Translations under genes and position numbers: made by a program
The notes under the pieces: generated by a model
What the model saw: only the letters and a program-made list of their open reading frames with translations
The model's database searches: none
What the model was told of the DNA's origin: nothing
Shown: piece by piece, positions 16,651-25,428 of the stretch
How the letters are laid out: the number at the start of each line of letters is the position of its first letter
Numbering within the stretch: the first letter of the stretch is position 1
NCBI GenBank assembly: GCA_963992225.1
Contig: CAXDTK010000001.1
Coordinates: forward strand, 1-64,000
DNA from: Pelomonas sp963992225
GTDB taxonomy: Bacteria; Pseudomonadota; Gammaproteobacteria; Burkholderiales; Burkholderiaceae_C
DNA: 64,000 nucleotides
Direction of reading: 5' to 3'

Positions 16651-19214
16651 TCGGCCTGCGCCTCCCGCAGCGTCTGCACCACCGGCCGCTGCAGCACGCC
16701 GCGCAGGCTCCACCAGCCCGCAGCCCAGGCCAGCAGCGCACCGCAGACGGCCGCCACCAGCGGCACCCAGGGCCGGATCTGCCAGTCGAACTCGAACACA
16801 TAGCGCGCCAGCAGCGCCGCCAGCACCAGCGCCACGCCGCCGGCCAGGAAGCCCGCCAGTGCGCCCACGCCCAGCAGCTCGGCGCGCTGCACCTGCGCCA
16901 GCAGCGAGGACGGCGCGCCCAGCGCCCGCATCAGCGCGAACTCGCGCGTGCGCGCCTCGCGCGTGCTGCCCACCGAAGCCAGCAGCACCACCAGGCCGGT
17001 GGCCAGCGTGAAGCCGAACAGGAACTGCACCGCCTGCACCACCTGGTCCAGCACGCGCTGCACCTCGTTGAGCTGGGCCGACACGTCGATGACCGTCAGG
17101 TTGGGGAACTGCCGCGCCAGCTCGCGGTCCAGCTTGCCGGCGGCCGGCGTGCGGTAGGCGGCGATCTGCGTGGCCGGCAGCTCGGGCAGGCTGGCGGCCT
17201 CGAACAGCACGAAGAAGTTGACCCGCATCGACGACCAGTCCACCTTGCGCAGGCTGGTCACGCGGCCCTGCACCGGCTGGCCGGCGATGTCGAAGGCCAG
17301 CCGGTCGCCCAGCTTCAGGCCCAGCGTCTGCGCCAGGCCTTCCTCCACGCTCATGCCCATCTCGCCGGGCGCGGCGGCACCCCAGCGGCCGGCGACGATC
17401 TGGTTGTGCGCCGGCATATCGCCGGTGTGGCTGAGGTTGAACTCGCGCTCGGCCAGGCGCTGCGCGCGGTCTTCGGTGAAGCGCTTGCCCTGCACCGCCT
17501 CGTCGTTGATGGCGGTCAGGCGGCCGCGGATCATCGGGTACCAGTCGTAGCCCTGCACGCCGGCATCGGCCAGCGTCTTGCGGAAGGCCTCGCCCTGGTC
17601 GGGCTGGATGTTGATGACGAAGCGGTCCGGCGCCGAGGCCGGCGTGGCGCGGCGCCAGCTGTCCACCAGGTCGGTGCGCAGCAGCACCAGCAGCGCCAGC
17701 GCCAGCAGGCCCACGGCCAGCGAGGCCACCTGCATGACGGCAAACCCGGGCCGCGCCGCCACCTGGCGCGTGGCCAGCAGCAGCCAGCGCGGCACGGCGG
17801 CGCCGCTGACGTTGACGGGCACGACGCGGCGCAGCAGCGTCACGGCGCCCCAGGCCAGCAGCGCGAACAGCAGCACCGCGCCCGCGAAGCCGGCCGCGGC
17901 GATGGCGCCCAGCGTCAGGTCGCCTGCCAGCACCACCAGGATGGCCGCCAGGCCCGCCACGCCGGCGCCCAGCACCAGCAGCGAGCCGGTCTTGGGCGCA
18001 CCCAGGTCGCGGCGCATCACGCGCAGCGGCGGCACCGCCGCCAGCTGCAGCACCGGCGGCAGGCCGAAGCCCATCAGCAGCGACAGGCCCAGCCCCAGGC
18101 CCAGCAGTGCCGGCCAGACGCTGGGGGCCGGCAGCGCCACGTTGATGAGGCCGGCCAGCAGCGACACGAACACCTGGTGCAGCGCCAGGCCCAGCAGCAC
18201 GCCGGCCACGCTGGCGGTCAGGCCGGCCAGCAGGAACTCCAGCCCGTAGGCCCAGGCGATGCGGCGCTGCGGCTGGCCCAGCACGCGCAGCATCGCGCAG
18301 GCGTCCAGGTGGCGGGCCGCGAAGTCGCGCGCGGCCAGCGCCACGGCCACGGCGGCCAGCAGCGCCGACAGCATCGCCACCAGCCGCAGGAAGCGCGCGG
18401 CGCGGTCCAGCGTCTGGCGCATCTCGGGCCGGCCCGACTCCAGCGACTCCAGCCGCACGCCGCGCAGCTGCTTCTGCTCCACCAGCTGCTCCGCGCGGGT
18501 GACGAAGCGCTGGACGGCGTCGGCCGCCGCGCCCGGCCCCGGCACCAGCGCCAGCCGGTAGGTGATGCGGCTGGCTGGCTGCACCAGGCCGGTGGCGGCG
18601 AGGTCGGCCTCGGTCAGCATCACGCGTGGCGCGAAGTTGATGAAGCCGGCACCCCGGTCCGGCTCGGTCTGGATCAGGCCGGCCAGCTTCAGGCGGCTGT
18701 CGCCCAGCAGCACCGTGTCGCCCAGCTTCAGGCCCAGGCCGTCGGCCACGGCCGGGTCGGCCCAGACCTCGCCGGCCGCCGGCGCGGCGCCCTGGCCCGG
18801 TAGGCTCTCGCGCAGCGCGATGCGGCCGCGCAGCGGGTAGCCGGCGCTGACCGCCTTCACGGCCACCAGCCGGCTCTCGCCGCCCTGCGCCTCGGGGGCA
18901 CGCGCCATGCTCGGGAAGCTGGCGCTGCGCACGGTGGTCAGCCGCAGCGAGGCGGCCAGCTCGACCAGTGCGGGCGGCGTGGGCTGATCGCTGGCGACCA
19001 CGGCATCGCCGCCCAGCAGCTGCGCGGCGTCGCGGCGCAGCCCCTGGTCCAGCCGGTCCGACAGGAAGGCCACCGCGCACAGTGCCGCGACGGCCAGCGC
19101 GACGGCCAGCATCAGCAGGCGCAGTTCGCCGGCCCGCCAGTCGCGCAGCAGTTGTCGCCAGGCGACGGCCAGGATGGCGGGCGGACGCGGGACGGGCGAG
19201 GTGGTGGAAGACAT
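16647..19214 (-). CDS. FtsX-type ABC transporter permease (YbbP-like)
   Basis: 855 residues with an N-terminal anchor, a long periplasmic MacB-like domain, and two FtsX permease blocks (about 250-480 and 700-850). This is the layout of YbbP permeases implicated in lipoprotein or lysophospholipid handling at the inner membrane. These normally pair with a YbbA/LolD-type ATPase, but none is adjacent here: upstream is a peptidase and downstream a kinase overlapping by ATGA. The ATPase must be elsewhere, or the permease has been reused with the kinase. Confidence 0.88.
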   Translation of the reverse strand: MSSTTSPVPRPPAILAVAWRQLLRDWRAGELRLLMLAVALAVAALCAVAFLSDRLDQGLRRDAAQLLGGDAVVASDQPTPPALVELAASLRLTTVRSASFPSMARAPEAQGGESRLVAVKAVSAGYPLRGRIALRESLPGQGAAPAAGEVWADPAVADGLGLKLGDTVLLGDSRLKLAGLIQTEPDRGAGFINFAPRVMLTEADLAATGLVQPASRITYRLALVPGPGAAADAVQRFVTRAEQLVEQKQLRGVRLESLESGRPEMRQTLDRAARFLRLVAMLSALLAAVAVALAARDFAARHLDACAMLRVLGQPQRRIAWAYGLEFLLAGLTASVAGVLLGLALHQVFVSLLAGLINVALPAPSVWPALLGLGLGLSLLMGFGLPPVLQLAAVPPLRVMRRDLGAPKTGSLLVLGAGVAGLAAILVVLAGDLTLGAIAAAGFAGAVLLFALLAWGAVTLLRRVVPVNVSGAAVPRWLLLATRQVAARPGFAVMQVASLAVGLLALALLVLLRTDLVDSWRRATPASAPDRFVINIQPDQGEAFRKTLADAGVQGYDWYPMIRGRLTAINDEAVQGKRFTEDRAQRLAEREFNLSHTGDMPAHNQIVAGRWGAAAPGEMGMSVEEGLAQTLGLKLGDRLAFDIAGQPVQGRVTSLRKVDWSSMRVNFFVLFEAASLPELPATQIAAYRTPAAGKLDRELARQFPNLTVIDVSAQLNEVQRVLDQVVQAVQFLFGFTLATGLVVLLASVGSTREARTREFALMRALGAPSSLLAQVQRAELLGVGALAGFLAGGVALVLAALLARYVFEFDWQIRPWVPLVAAVCGALLAWAAGWWSLRGVLQRPVVQTLREAQAE

Positions 19215-19243
19215 GCGGGCGACTTTATCGCCGGGGACGCCGC

Positions 19244-20191
19244 CTAACGTTCGTCAGTGCTGTCCCGGATGGCGCGGGCCGCCGCCTGCCAGGCCGGCTC
19301 GGCCGCCTCGGCCCGCTGCACGGCACGCGCCGCCGCCGCGCGGGCGCCGGCGCGGTCGCCCGCGTCCAGGCGCAGGCGGGCCAGGTTGATCCAGGCCACC
19401 GCGCTGTCATGGCGTTCGGCCACGGCCTGGAAGGCGGCGCGCGCGCCGGCCGCGTCGCCGGCGGCATGGCGTGTGTTGCCCAGGCCGATGCCGGCCAGCA
19501 GGTTGGCGGGCCAGCGGGCCAGCAGGGTTTCGTAGGCCAGCGCGGCGCGGGACGGTGGCGCGGCGCGCTCGAAGCCCACGGCGGCCTCCAGCGCGTCGGC
19601 CTCGCGGGCCGTGGCCGGCAGCCGCTCGGGCGGCAGCACGGCGACCGCCCAGCGCCCGGCGCGCGCCCAGGTGTATTCGAAGGTGCGCAGTGCCAGCAGC
19701 TCGCGCCGCGTGGTGCCGCTGCGCAGCACCAGCTCGCGCCGGTCCAGGTCGTAGCCCACCACGACGGCGTAATGCCAGCGCGGCAGCAGGTCCAGGCCGA
19801 GGTTCTGCAGCACGATGACGGCATGGCCCGCCGCCACCTCGCGCAGCAATGCCGGCAGGTCGCCGGGCAGCCGCGTGACGACCGCGCCCTGGCGGCGCGC
19901 GCCGCCCAGCATGTCCAGCTGCAGGCTGCCGCCGCGGGCGGGCAGGAAGACGGCGTCGGCCAGCTGGTCGGGGTCGGCCGGCAGGCCGATGTCGGCCAGC
20001 GCTGTGGCCAGCGCGGCCGGGCCGCAGTGGTCGCGGGCCTGGGGGAAGAAGGGCGCGTCGTGCCGCTCGAAGCGCGCCGGCAGGTCGGCCGGCGGGCTGG
20101 CCAGCAGCGCGGCGGTCTGCGGCGGCGTGAAGAGCGCCGCGCAGCCGCCCAGCAGCAGCGCGGCCAGGGCCGCGGCGGCCCGCGCGATCAA
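19244..20191 (-). CDS. PA2778-family cysteine peptidase with TPR repeats
   Basis: 315 residues. A lipoprotein signal (ALLLGGC) precedes a papain-like C39-type domain: RDHCGPAALATALAD supplies the catalytic Cys and RWHYAVVVGYD the catalytic His. The C-terminal third is TPR-like (LLAGIGLGNTRHAAGD...). The gene overlaps PA2779 by ATGA, the pairing seen in Pseudomonas PA2778-PA2779. The substrate is unknown; periplasmic or outer-membrane location is inferred. Confidence 0.88.
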   Translation of the reverse strand: MIARAAAALAALLLGGCAALFTPPQTAALLASPPADLPARFERHDAPFFPQARDHCGPAALATALADIGLPADPDQLADAVFLPARGGSLQLDMLGGARRQGAVVTRLPGDLPALLREVAAGHAVIVLQNLGLDLLPRWHYAVVVGYDLDRRELVLRSGTTRRELLALRTFEYTWARAGRWAVAVLPPERLPATAREADALEAAVGFERAAPPSRAALAYETLLARWPANLLAGIGLGNTRHAAGDAAGARAAFQAVAERHDSAVAWINLARLRLDAGDRAGARAAAARAVQRAEAAEPAWQAAARAIRDSTDER

Positions 20192-20589
20192 CGCACCGAG
20201 CGCGTGAACGGGAAGACCTTGGTCAGGCCCAGGATGTCGGTCACCAGCAGGACGATGAAGATGGTGAACAGCACGCCCACGATGTCGCTGGCGCCGGCCG
20301 GGGCCTGGTCGATCTGGGCCACCATCTGCTGCGCCTCGGCATCGGTGAGGGCGTCGACGCGGGCACGCAGCTCGTCGGCGGACACGCCGCGGGCCTGCAG
20401 CATGGCGCCGAGGTCGGCACGGTTCAGCGCCGACTGCAGGCGCGCATGGGCCTCGCTGCGGGGGGCGGCCTGCAGCGCGGCCGCGGCCTGCTCGGTGCTG
20501 ATCAGCGCCGTCGGCGCGGCCTGCGCCATGCCGCTGAACACCAGCGACGAAATGAGGACGGACGTGAGGATGCGCCGGGCTTTGTTCAT
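20188..20589 (-). CDS. PA2779-family secreted/membrane protein
   Basis: 133 residues. A signal peptide (LISSLVFSGMAQA) is followed by a helical domain with ALNRADLGAMLQARGVSADELRARVDAL. One C-terminal membrane helix (DIVGVLFTIFIVLLVTDILGL) ends the protein. The start at 20589 is supported by CAGGAGAGCAAC just upstream. It is co-translated with the PA2778 peptidase, of which it may be partner or substrate. The leader region next to tRNA-Gly is chromosomal. Confidence 0.88.
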   Translation of the reverse strand: MNKARRILTSVLISSLVFSGMAQAAPTALISTEQAAAALQAAPRSEAHARLQSALNRADLGAMLQARGVSADELRARVDALTDAEAQQMVAQIDQAPAGASDIVGVLFTIFIVLLVTDILGLTKVFPFTRSVR

Positions 20590-20685
20590 GTTGCTCTCCT
20601 GCAGGGGCGGTGTGGGGATTGACGAATGGGGCGGCATGCTAGCGCCGAGCCGCGCTTTCCAGGCCACGCGCAGCAGGATGCGGCT

Positions 20686-20715
20686 TTGTCCTACACGGCG
20701 GGCATCACGTAAACT
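20686..20715 (+). promoter_or_regulatory. Probable promoter of tRNA-Gly
   Basis: TTGTCC and TAAACT with an 18-bp spacer lie 10 bp before the tRNA, resembling a sigma-70 promoter. Confidence 0.5.
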
Positions 20716-20725
20716 GCGGCCCGAC

Positions 20726-20799
20726 GCGGGTGTAGTTCAATGGTAGAACTTCAGCTTCCCAAGCTGACTACGTGGGTTCGATTCCCATCACCCGCTCCA
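20726..20799 (+). tRNA. tRNA-Gly (anticodon CCC)
   Basis: A 74-nt cloverleaf with acceptor GCGGGTG/CACCCGC, D-arm GTTCAATGGTAGAAC, anticodon stem TCAGC/GCTGA around the loop TTCCCAA, T-loop GGTTCGATTCC and encoded CCA. The anticodon reads CCC. It is intact, and the ICE lies immediately downstream, so integration preserved the gene. Confidence 0.96.
20782..20799. other. Probable ICE left attachment site (attL core) in the tRNA-Gly 3' end
   Basis: ICEclc-type integrases recombine at the last ~18 bp of a tRNA-Gly gene. Here a tRNA-Gly 3' end is followed 240 bp later by a P4-type integrase reading away from it. The exact core cannot be fixed because attR lies beyond the window. Confidence 0.75.
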
Positions 20800-20884
20800 C
20801 TTCGACTTTCCACGGACTTCCAGAAAAGACCATGGAGTGTCGCAAGTGATTGTCACGGTTCAGCTTTTTCGCCATCGTTGAATC

Positions 20885-20945
20885 CAGTGACTGCCAGCGA
20901 AAACCACTGACTGCCGGTACAAAGCGGTACATCAAGTGGTACATC
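20885..20945. repeat. Short direct repeats between attL and integrase (possible arm sites)
   Basis: The gap holds TGACTGCC twice (near 20888 and 20907) and GGTAC three times (20916, 20926, 20938), spaced about one helical turn apart. Tyrosine recombinases use such repeats as arm-binding sites. The role is inferred only from place and spacing. Confidence 0.35.
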
Positions 20946-21038
20946 GGAACGCGGAGCTTCCCACTTTCGCATTCTTGCTGGAGGAGCGCGGGGACGAACA
21001 GGACCATGCAGCCAACTCGATTCTCAGGAGTTGGGCTC

Positions 21039-22964
21039 ATGCTCTCAGACCTCATGGTTCGTCAGGCCAAGACGACCGGCAAACCGTACACGCTGGCCGA
21101 TGCCGACGGCCTCTCCCTCTTCGTTTCCGCCAACGGCGCCAAGGCTTGGCACTTCCGCTTCACGTGGGGCGGCAAGCGCGATCGCATGTCCTTCGGCAGC
21201 TACCCGGCCCTCTCCCTGAAGGAGGCGCGCGAGCTTCGTGATGGAGCCCGCACGCTGCTCGCCAAGGGCGTCAACCCGCACACCGAACGCAAGCGCAAGC
21301 GCCACGCCATCGTGTTGGCGGGCGAACACACGTTCAAAGCGGTCTATGACCAGTGGCTGGCACATCGCAAGCTGTCGTTGGAGGAAGGACGGCAGACCAG
21401 CCTGGAGCAGATCGCCCGCGTCTTCAAGAAAGACGTGTTCCCGGTGCTGCACCACCTGACGATCTACGACATCACGCGCGCGCACCTGCTGGACATCATC
21501 GGCAAGGTGGAAAAGCGCGGCTCGCTGTCGGTGGCCGAGAAGCTCAGGACGTGGTTCACCCAACTGTTCACCTATGCCACGGTGGCGATCCCGAACATGC
21601 ACGACAACCCCTCCAAGGACTTGGAGGTCGTCGCGCTGCCGCTGCCGCCGGTCGAACACAACCCGTTCCTACGCATGCCAGAGCTGCCGATCATGTTGCA
21701 GACGCTGCGCAAGTACCGCGGGCGCCTGAACACGCAGTTGGGCATTCGGCTGCTGATGCTCACCGGCGTGCGCACCGGCGAGCTGCGTTTCGCCACGCCC
21801 GACCAGTTCGACCTTGAGCAAGGCCTGTGGATCATCCCGGTGGCCAGGCTCAAGCAGCGCGCGCTACTCACGAAGAAGAAGCGCAAGCGCCTGGTGGACA
21901 TCCCGCCCTACATCGTGCCACTGTCGGTGCAGGCCCAGGAAATCGTTCGCCACCTGCTGGACCAGTGCAAGCCGGCCCAGGCCTACCTCATCCCGGGCGA
22001 CTGGTGCTTGAAGCACACCGTCAGCGAGAACACGTTCAACGGCGCGCTCAAGCGCATGGGCTACGAGGACCAGCTCACGGGGCACGGCATCCGCGCGACG
22101 ATTTCGACCGCGCTCAACGAACTCGGCTACCCGAAGAAGTGGGTGGATGCCCAGCTCTCGCACGCCGACCCGGACAAGATCAGCGCGACCTACAACCACG
22201 CCGAGTACGTCGAGCAGCGCCGCGTGATGATGCAGGATTGGGCGGATCGCCTGGACCTGTTCGAGCAGAACCAGGTCGAGATCGCCAGCCGCCACCTGAC
22301 CATCACGCTGCAAGGTCTGCCGACCATCGCCGGCCAGGCGGCCGTGCAGCCGCCGGTTGTCGACCTCACCGCGCCGCAGTTGATCGTGACCGCGCCGACG
22401 CCCAATATGCCCACAGCGCCGGCATCGGTGCAGCGGTTGTCGGCCGTGCGCATGCCCGAATACGCCCGGCCGCGGCTGTCGGACGCGCAGCGCGAACGCC
22501 TGCAGGTGCTGGAGACCTTCGAGGCGCCGCACAACCTTTCGGTGGCGAACTACGCCAAGCTCGCGGGCAAGTCGCGCCGCTGGATCACCTATGAGATCCA
22601 GGCCGGCAACCTGCTGTCCATCCACATGGGCCATCGGGGGCAGCGGGTGCCGGACTGGCAGCTCGATCCGCTCAAGCGCAGGCTCGTGCAGTCCGTGCTC
22701 AAGCAGGTGCCGCGGGGTCTCGACACTTGGTCCATCTACCACTCGCTCCTGCAGTCCTATGACGCGCTGGGCGGACGCTCAGCCATCGAGGCCGTCAGCC
22801 CGAAGAACCTGCATCTGGCCGCGCGGCTGGTCGCGGCGCGGAGCGTCGCGGTGGACGACCCCGCAGAGGCTTCCAACATCCCGGTGGAAGTGCGGCAGCG
22901 CGTGCAGCGGCTGGTGCGTGACGCCATTACGGCAGATGTGTCGGATGACCTGGTAGCGCCATGA
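21039..22964 (+). CDS. intB13-like: P4-type tyrosine integrase of the ICE
   Basis: 641 residues from the ATG at 21039, chosen because AGGAG lies 8 nt upstream and the DUF4102 arm-binding domain begins there (MLSDLMVRQAKTTGKPYTLAD). The catalytic domain shows the R of TGVRTGELRF, the HxxR of GHGIRATIST, and the H and nucleophile Tyr of LSHADPDKISATYNHAEY. A 200-residue C-terminal extension beyond the catalytic core matches the long integrases of ICEclc/PAGI elements. It reads away from tRNA-Gly and would excise and circularise the ICE. Confidence 0.95.
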   Translation: MLSDLMVRQAKTTGKPYTLADADGLSLFVSANGAKAWHFRFTWGGKRDRMSFGSYPALSLKEARELRDGARTLLAKGVNPHTERKRKRHAIVLAGEHTFKAVYDQWLAHRKLSLEEGRQTSLEQIARVFKKDVFPVLHHLTIYDITRAHLLDIIGKVEKRGSLSVAEKLRTWFTQLFTYATVAIPNMHDNPSKDLEVVALPLPPVEHNPFLRMPELPIMLQTLRKYRGRLNTQLGIRLLMLTGVRTGELRFATPDQFDLEQGLWIIPVARLKQRALLTKKKRKRLVDIPPYIVPLSVQAQEIVRHLLDQCKPAQAYLIPGDWCLKHTVSENTFNGALKRMGYEDQLTGHGIRATISTALNELGYPKKWVDAQLSHADPDKISATYNHAEYVEQRRVMMQDWADRLDLFEQNQVEIASRHLTITLQGLPTIAGQAAVQPPVVDLTAPQLIVTAPTPNMPTAPASVQRLSAVRMPEYARPRLSDAQRERLQVLETFEAPHNLSVANYAKLAGKSRRWITYEIQAGNLLSIHMGHRGQRVPDWQLDPLKRRLVQSVLKQVPRGLDTWSIYHSLLQSYDALGGRSAIEAVSPKNLHLAARLVAARSVAVDDPAEASNIPVEVRQRVQRLVRDAITADVSDDLVAP

Positions 22965-23037
22965 GGCACAAGACTGGGCCGTACCTCGATACGGTGCGGC
23001 GCTTCATAGGAGACATAGCGAGTGATCCAGCCCAGCG

Positions 23038-23730
23038 TCAACCTGCTTCAGGGTCTTTGGGCTTTTCGCCCGTGGTCGCTCCTTCGCCGTAGAACTGCAC
23101 GCCGAGTTCGATGCGTGGTCGGCCCGAGGCGATGCGATGACGGTTGGTGTCCCGCAGCGAGTAAACACAGCCGCAGTATTCCTGCTGGTAGAAGTTCTCG
23201 CGCTTGCTGATCTCGATCATGCGCGCCGAGCCGCCACCCTTGCGCCAGTTGTATTCCCAGTACATCACACCTGGGTACTTGGCCGCCGCACGCACGCCGC
23301 AGTCGTTGATCTGCTGCATGTTCTTCCAACGCGATATACTCAGAGAACTGGTGATCACCGGAAAGCCATGCTCATGCGCATACAGCGCCGTGCGCTCGAA
23401 GCGCATGTCGAAGCACATGGTGCAGCGCACGCCGCGCTCGGGCTCGTGCTCCATCCCCCGGGCCCGCTCGAACCAGTTGTCCCGATCGTAGTCGGCATCG
23501 ATGAAGGGCACGCCGAACTGCTCGGCGAAGCGGATGTTCTCGTTCTTGCGCAGCTCGTATTCCTTGAGCGGATGGATGTTGGGGTTGTAGAAGAAGATGG
23601 TGTAGTCGATGCCAGAGGCCAGCATGGCCTCCATGACCTCGCCCGAGCACGGCGCGCAGCAGGAATGCAGCAGCACCTTGTCATGGCCGCCGGGCAGCGC
23701 AAGCGGTTTGCGTTCGATGGTGGTGTTCAT
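23038..23730 (-). CDS. queH: Epoxyqueuosine reductase QueH
   Basis: 230 residues (former DUF208). It performs the last step of queuosine tRNA modification, reducing epoxyqueuosine. The Cys pairs expected for its iron-sulfur and metal sites are present: HSCCAPCSG near residue 22, CTMC near 100, and CGCVYS near 190. It is the non-orthologous alternative to QueG. Its ATG overlaps the stop of the MetR-type regulator, so the two genes form one transcript. Carrying it on an ICE is unusual; the host may already have QueG. Confidence 0.93.
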   Translation of the reverse strand: MNTTIERKPLALPGGHDKVLLHSCCAPCSGEVMEAMLASGIDYTIFFYNPNIHPLKEYELRKNENIRFAEQFGVPFIDADYDRDNWFERARGMEHEPERGVRCTMCFDMRFERTALYAHEHGFPVITSSLSISRWKNMQQINDCGVRAAAKYPGVMYWEYNWRKGGGSARMIEISKRENFYQQEYCGCVYSLRDTNRHRIASGRPRIELGVQFYGEGATTGEKPKDPEAG

Positions 23731-24638
23731 CTTTTGGCTCCTCGCGCGGTGGCGGTGGCTGGCTGGCGGGCCAGTTCGATGAAGGCCCGCACGTAGTCGA
23801 TGGCCGTGTCCGCCTCGCGCGCGCCCAGGAAGATCTGCTTGGCAATGCCGCGCGCACCCAGCCGCACGGGCACCACGTCCATCTTGGCCGCGTACTCCTC
23901 GACCAGCCAGCGCGGCAGGGCGGCCACCCCGCGGCCGCTGGCCACCATCTGCAGCATGATGTCGGTGGTTTCGATGGCCTTGTGGCGCTTGGGCGTGACA
24001 CCGGCCGGCAGCAGGAACTGGTTGTAGATGTCCAGGCGCTCGATGTCCACGGGATAGCTGATGAGCACCTCTTGGGTCAGCTGCTGGGGCTTCACGTAAG
24101 CCGCCGAAGCCAGGGCATGGCCCTTGGCCACGACCAATACCTGTTCGTAGTCGAACACCGGCTCGAACTTCAGGCCCGGCTTGTAGAGCGGATCAGGCGT
24201 GACCAGCAGGTCGATCTCGTAGCCGAACAGCGCGCCGATCCCGCCGAACTGGAACTTCTGCTTGACGTCCACATCCACGTCGGGCCATGCGGCCAAGTAG
24301 GGCGACACCACCTTGAGCAACCACTGGTAGCAAGGGTGGCATTCCATGCCGATGCGCAGCGCACCGCGCTCGCCCTGCGCGAACTGGCCTAGGCGCTCTT
24401 CGGCCAGGTCCAGTTGCGGCAGCACACGGTTCGCCACCGCCAGCAGGTACTGCCCGGCTTGTGTCAGGCGCAGGCTTCGGCCTTCGCGCAGCCAGATGTC
24501 GGTGCCCAATTGTTGCTCCAGCTTCTTCATGCTGTGACTCAGGGCCGACTGGGTGAGGTTCAACACGCCCGCGGCAGCCGTCAACGACCCTTGCTTTTCG
24601 ACCTGCTGGACGATGCTGAGGTGGATGCGCTCAAGCAT
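23727..24638 (-). CDS. metR: LysR-family regulator, MetR-type
   Basis: 303 residues. The N-terminal winged HTH includes LNLTQSALSHSMKKLEQQLG. The effector domain carries the MetR signature MECHPCYQWL and FDYEQVLVVAKGHAL, close to E. coli MetR, which senses homocysteine and activates metE. It is divergent from the flavin reductase-mesX-mesD group and upstream of metE. A near-identical dyad lies before both target groups (24654 and 27701), consistent with control of both by this protein. Confidence 0.9.
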   Translation of the reverse strand: MLERIHLSIVQQVEKQGSLTAAAGVLNLTQSALSHSMKKLEQQLGTDIWLREGRSLRLTQAGQYLLAVANRVLPQLDLAEERLGQFAQGERGALRIGMECHPCYQWLLKVVSPYLAAWPDVDVDVKQKFQFGGIGALFGYEIDLLVTPDPLYKPGLKFEPVFDYEQVLVVAKGHALASAAYVKPQQLTQEVLISYPVDIERLDIYNQFLLPAGVTPKRHKAIETTDIMLQMVASGRGVAALPRWLVEEYAAKMDVVPVRLGARGIAKQIFLGAREADTAIDYVRAFIELARQPATATARGAKR

Positions 24639-24653
24639 TCAAATGACTCGTGC

Positions 24654-24690
24654 TCATGGATTGTTGAAATAAGACCATTTTACTTCATTG
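24654..24690. promoter_or_regulatory. Putative MetR operator, copy 1
   Basis: The dyad TGAAATAA, seven bases, TTACTTCA lies at 24665-24687 in the metR/flavin-reductase divergent region. The same 37-bp block recurs with four differences at 27701-27737 before metE. The outer half-sites match the TGAA...TTCA pattern of MetR boxes. Confidence 0.7.
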
Positions 24691-24789
24691 ACTCACATCA
24701 ATACCATCCGTTCCCATTGTTCGTTTGCACTCTGGGAGCGGCCATGGCAAGGCCGGGCGAATTTCCCGGCGCGGCGCGAACCCATCCTC

Positions 24790-25383
24790 ATGAAAGCAAA
24801 GATGACACGTCCACTCCGCTTGGTCGCGGTGTCCGGCGGGCTGCAACGCCCCTCCAGGTCGGCAGCCTTGGCAGAGCACCTGCTGGACCTGATCGCCGAA
24901 GAAGTCCCGTGCGAACAGCGCCTGGTCGAACTGGGTCAGCTCGCACCGCAGCTCGCCGGTGCCGTCTGGCGCTCCCAACTGCCCGATACAGTGGAGCGGG
25001 AACTGGCGGCGGTCGAGCGCGCCGATGTTCTGGTGGTGGCGACACCGGTCTTCCGCGGCTCCTACACGGGCTTGTTCAAGCACTTCTTCGACTTCATCGA
25101 CCAGGACGCCTTGGTGGACAAGCCCGTCCTGTTGGCGGCCACAGGCGGCAGCGAGCGTCATGCCCTGGTGATCGACCACCAGCTGCGGCCGCTGTTCAGC
25201 TTTTTCCAAGCACGCACATTGCCGCTGGGCGTCTACGCGACCGACAAGGATTTCTTCGACTACCGCCTGCGGGACGAGGCCTTGATCGCCCGGGCCGGAC
25301 TGGCGGTCCAACGGGCATTGCCGCTGGTCGAACTGGCGCGCCATGCCAAGCCATCTCCGATCGAGGAAGTGCTTGCGGCCTGA
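24790..25383 (+). CDS. NADPH-dependent FMN reductase, MsuE-like
   Basis: About 197 residues with a flavodoxin-like fold (LRLVAVSGGLQRPSRSAALA, then TPVFRGSYTGLFKHFFDF). It resembles MsuE, which supplies reduced FMN to sulfonate monooxygenases. Starts at 24790 or 24802 are both possible. Here there is no sulfonatase gene; instead mesX-mesD follow 45 bp later. The inference is that it feeds reduced flavin to the oxygen-dependent MesX/MesD methionine synthase. Confidence 0.85.
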   Translation: MKAKMTRPLRLVAVSGGLQRPSRSAALAEHLLDLIAEEVPCEQRLVELGQLAPQLAGAVWRSQLPDTVERELAAVERADVLVVATPVFRGSYTGLFKHFFDFIDQDALVDKPVLLAATGGSERHALVIDHQLRPLFSFFQARTLPLGVYATDKDFFDYRLRDEALIARAGLAVQRALPLVELARHAKPSPIEEVLAA

Positions 25384-25428
25384 GGCACGCATCGACCTTC
25401 ATCTCCACCATCCGCGCAGCAGATCGTC

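Noticed and set aside
13612..16803. 1063-codon open frame on the + strand
   Set aside because: Antisense of the hybrid histidine kinase; Arg/Gln/His-rich sequence with no domain. The kinase domains on the - strand are unambiguous.
16651..19080. Extension of the kinase frame upstream to 19080 (a 1868-residue protein)
   Set aside because: Residues before the ATG at 16650 are Arg/Pro/Ala-rich out-of-frame translation of the FtsX permease. The MASE1 domain starts right at 16650.
24790..25383. Sulfonate utilisation cluster (msuE)
   Set aside because: No sulfonate monooxygenase or transporter is present; the context is MesX/MesD, so the flavin reductase is tied to methionine synthesis instead.
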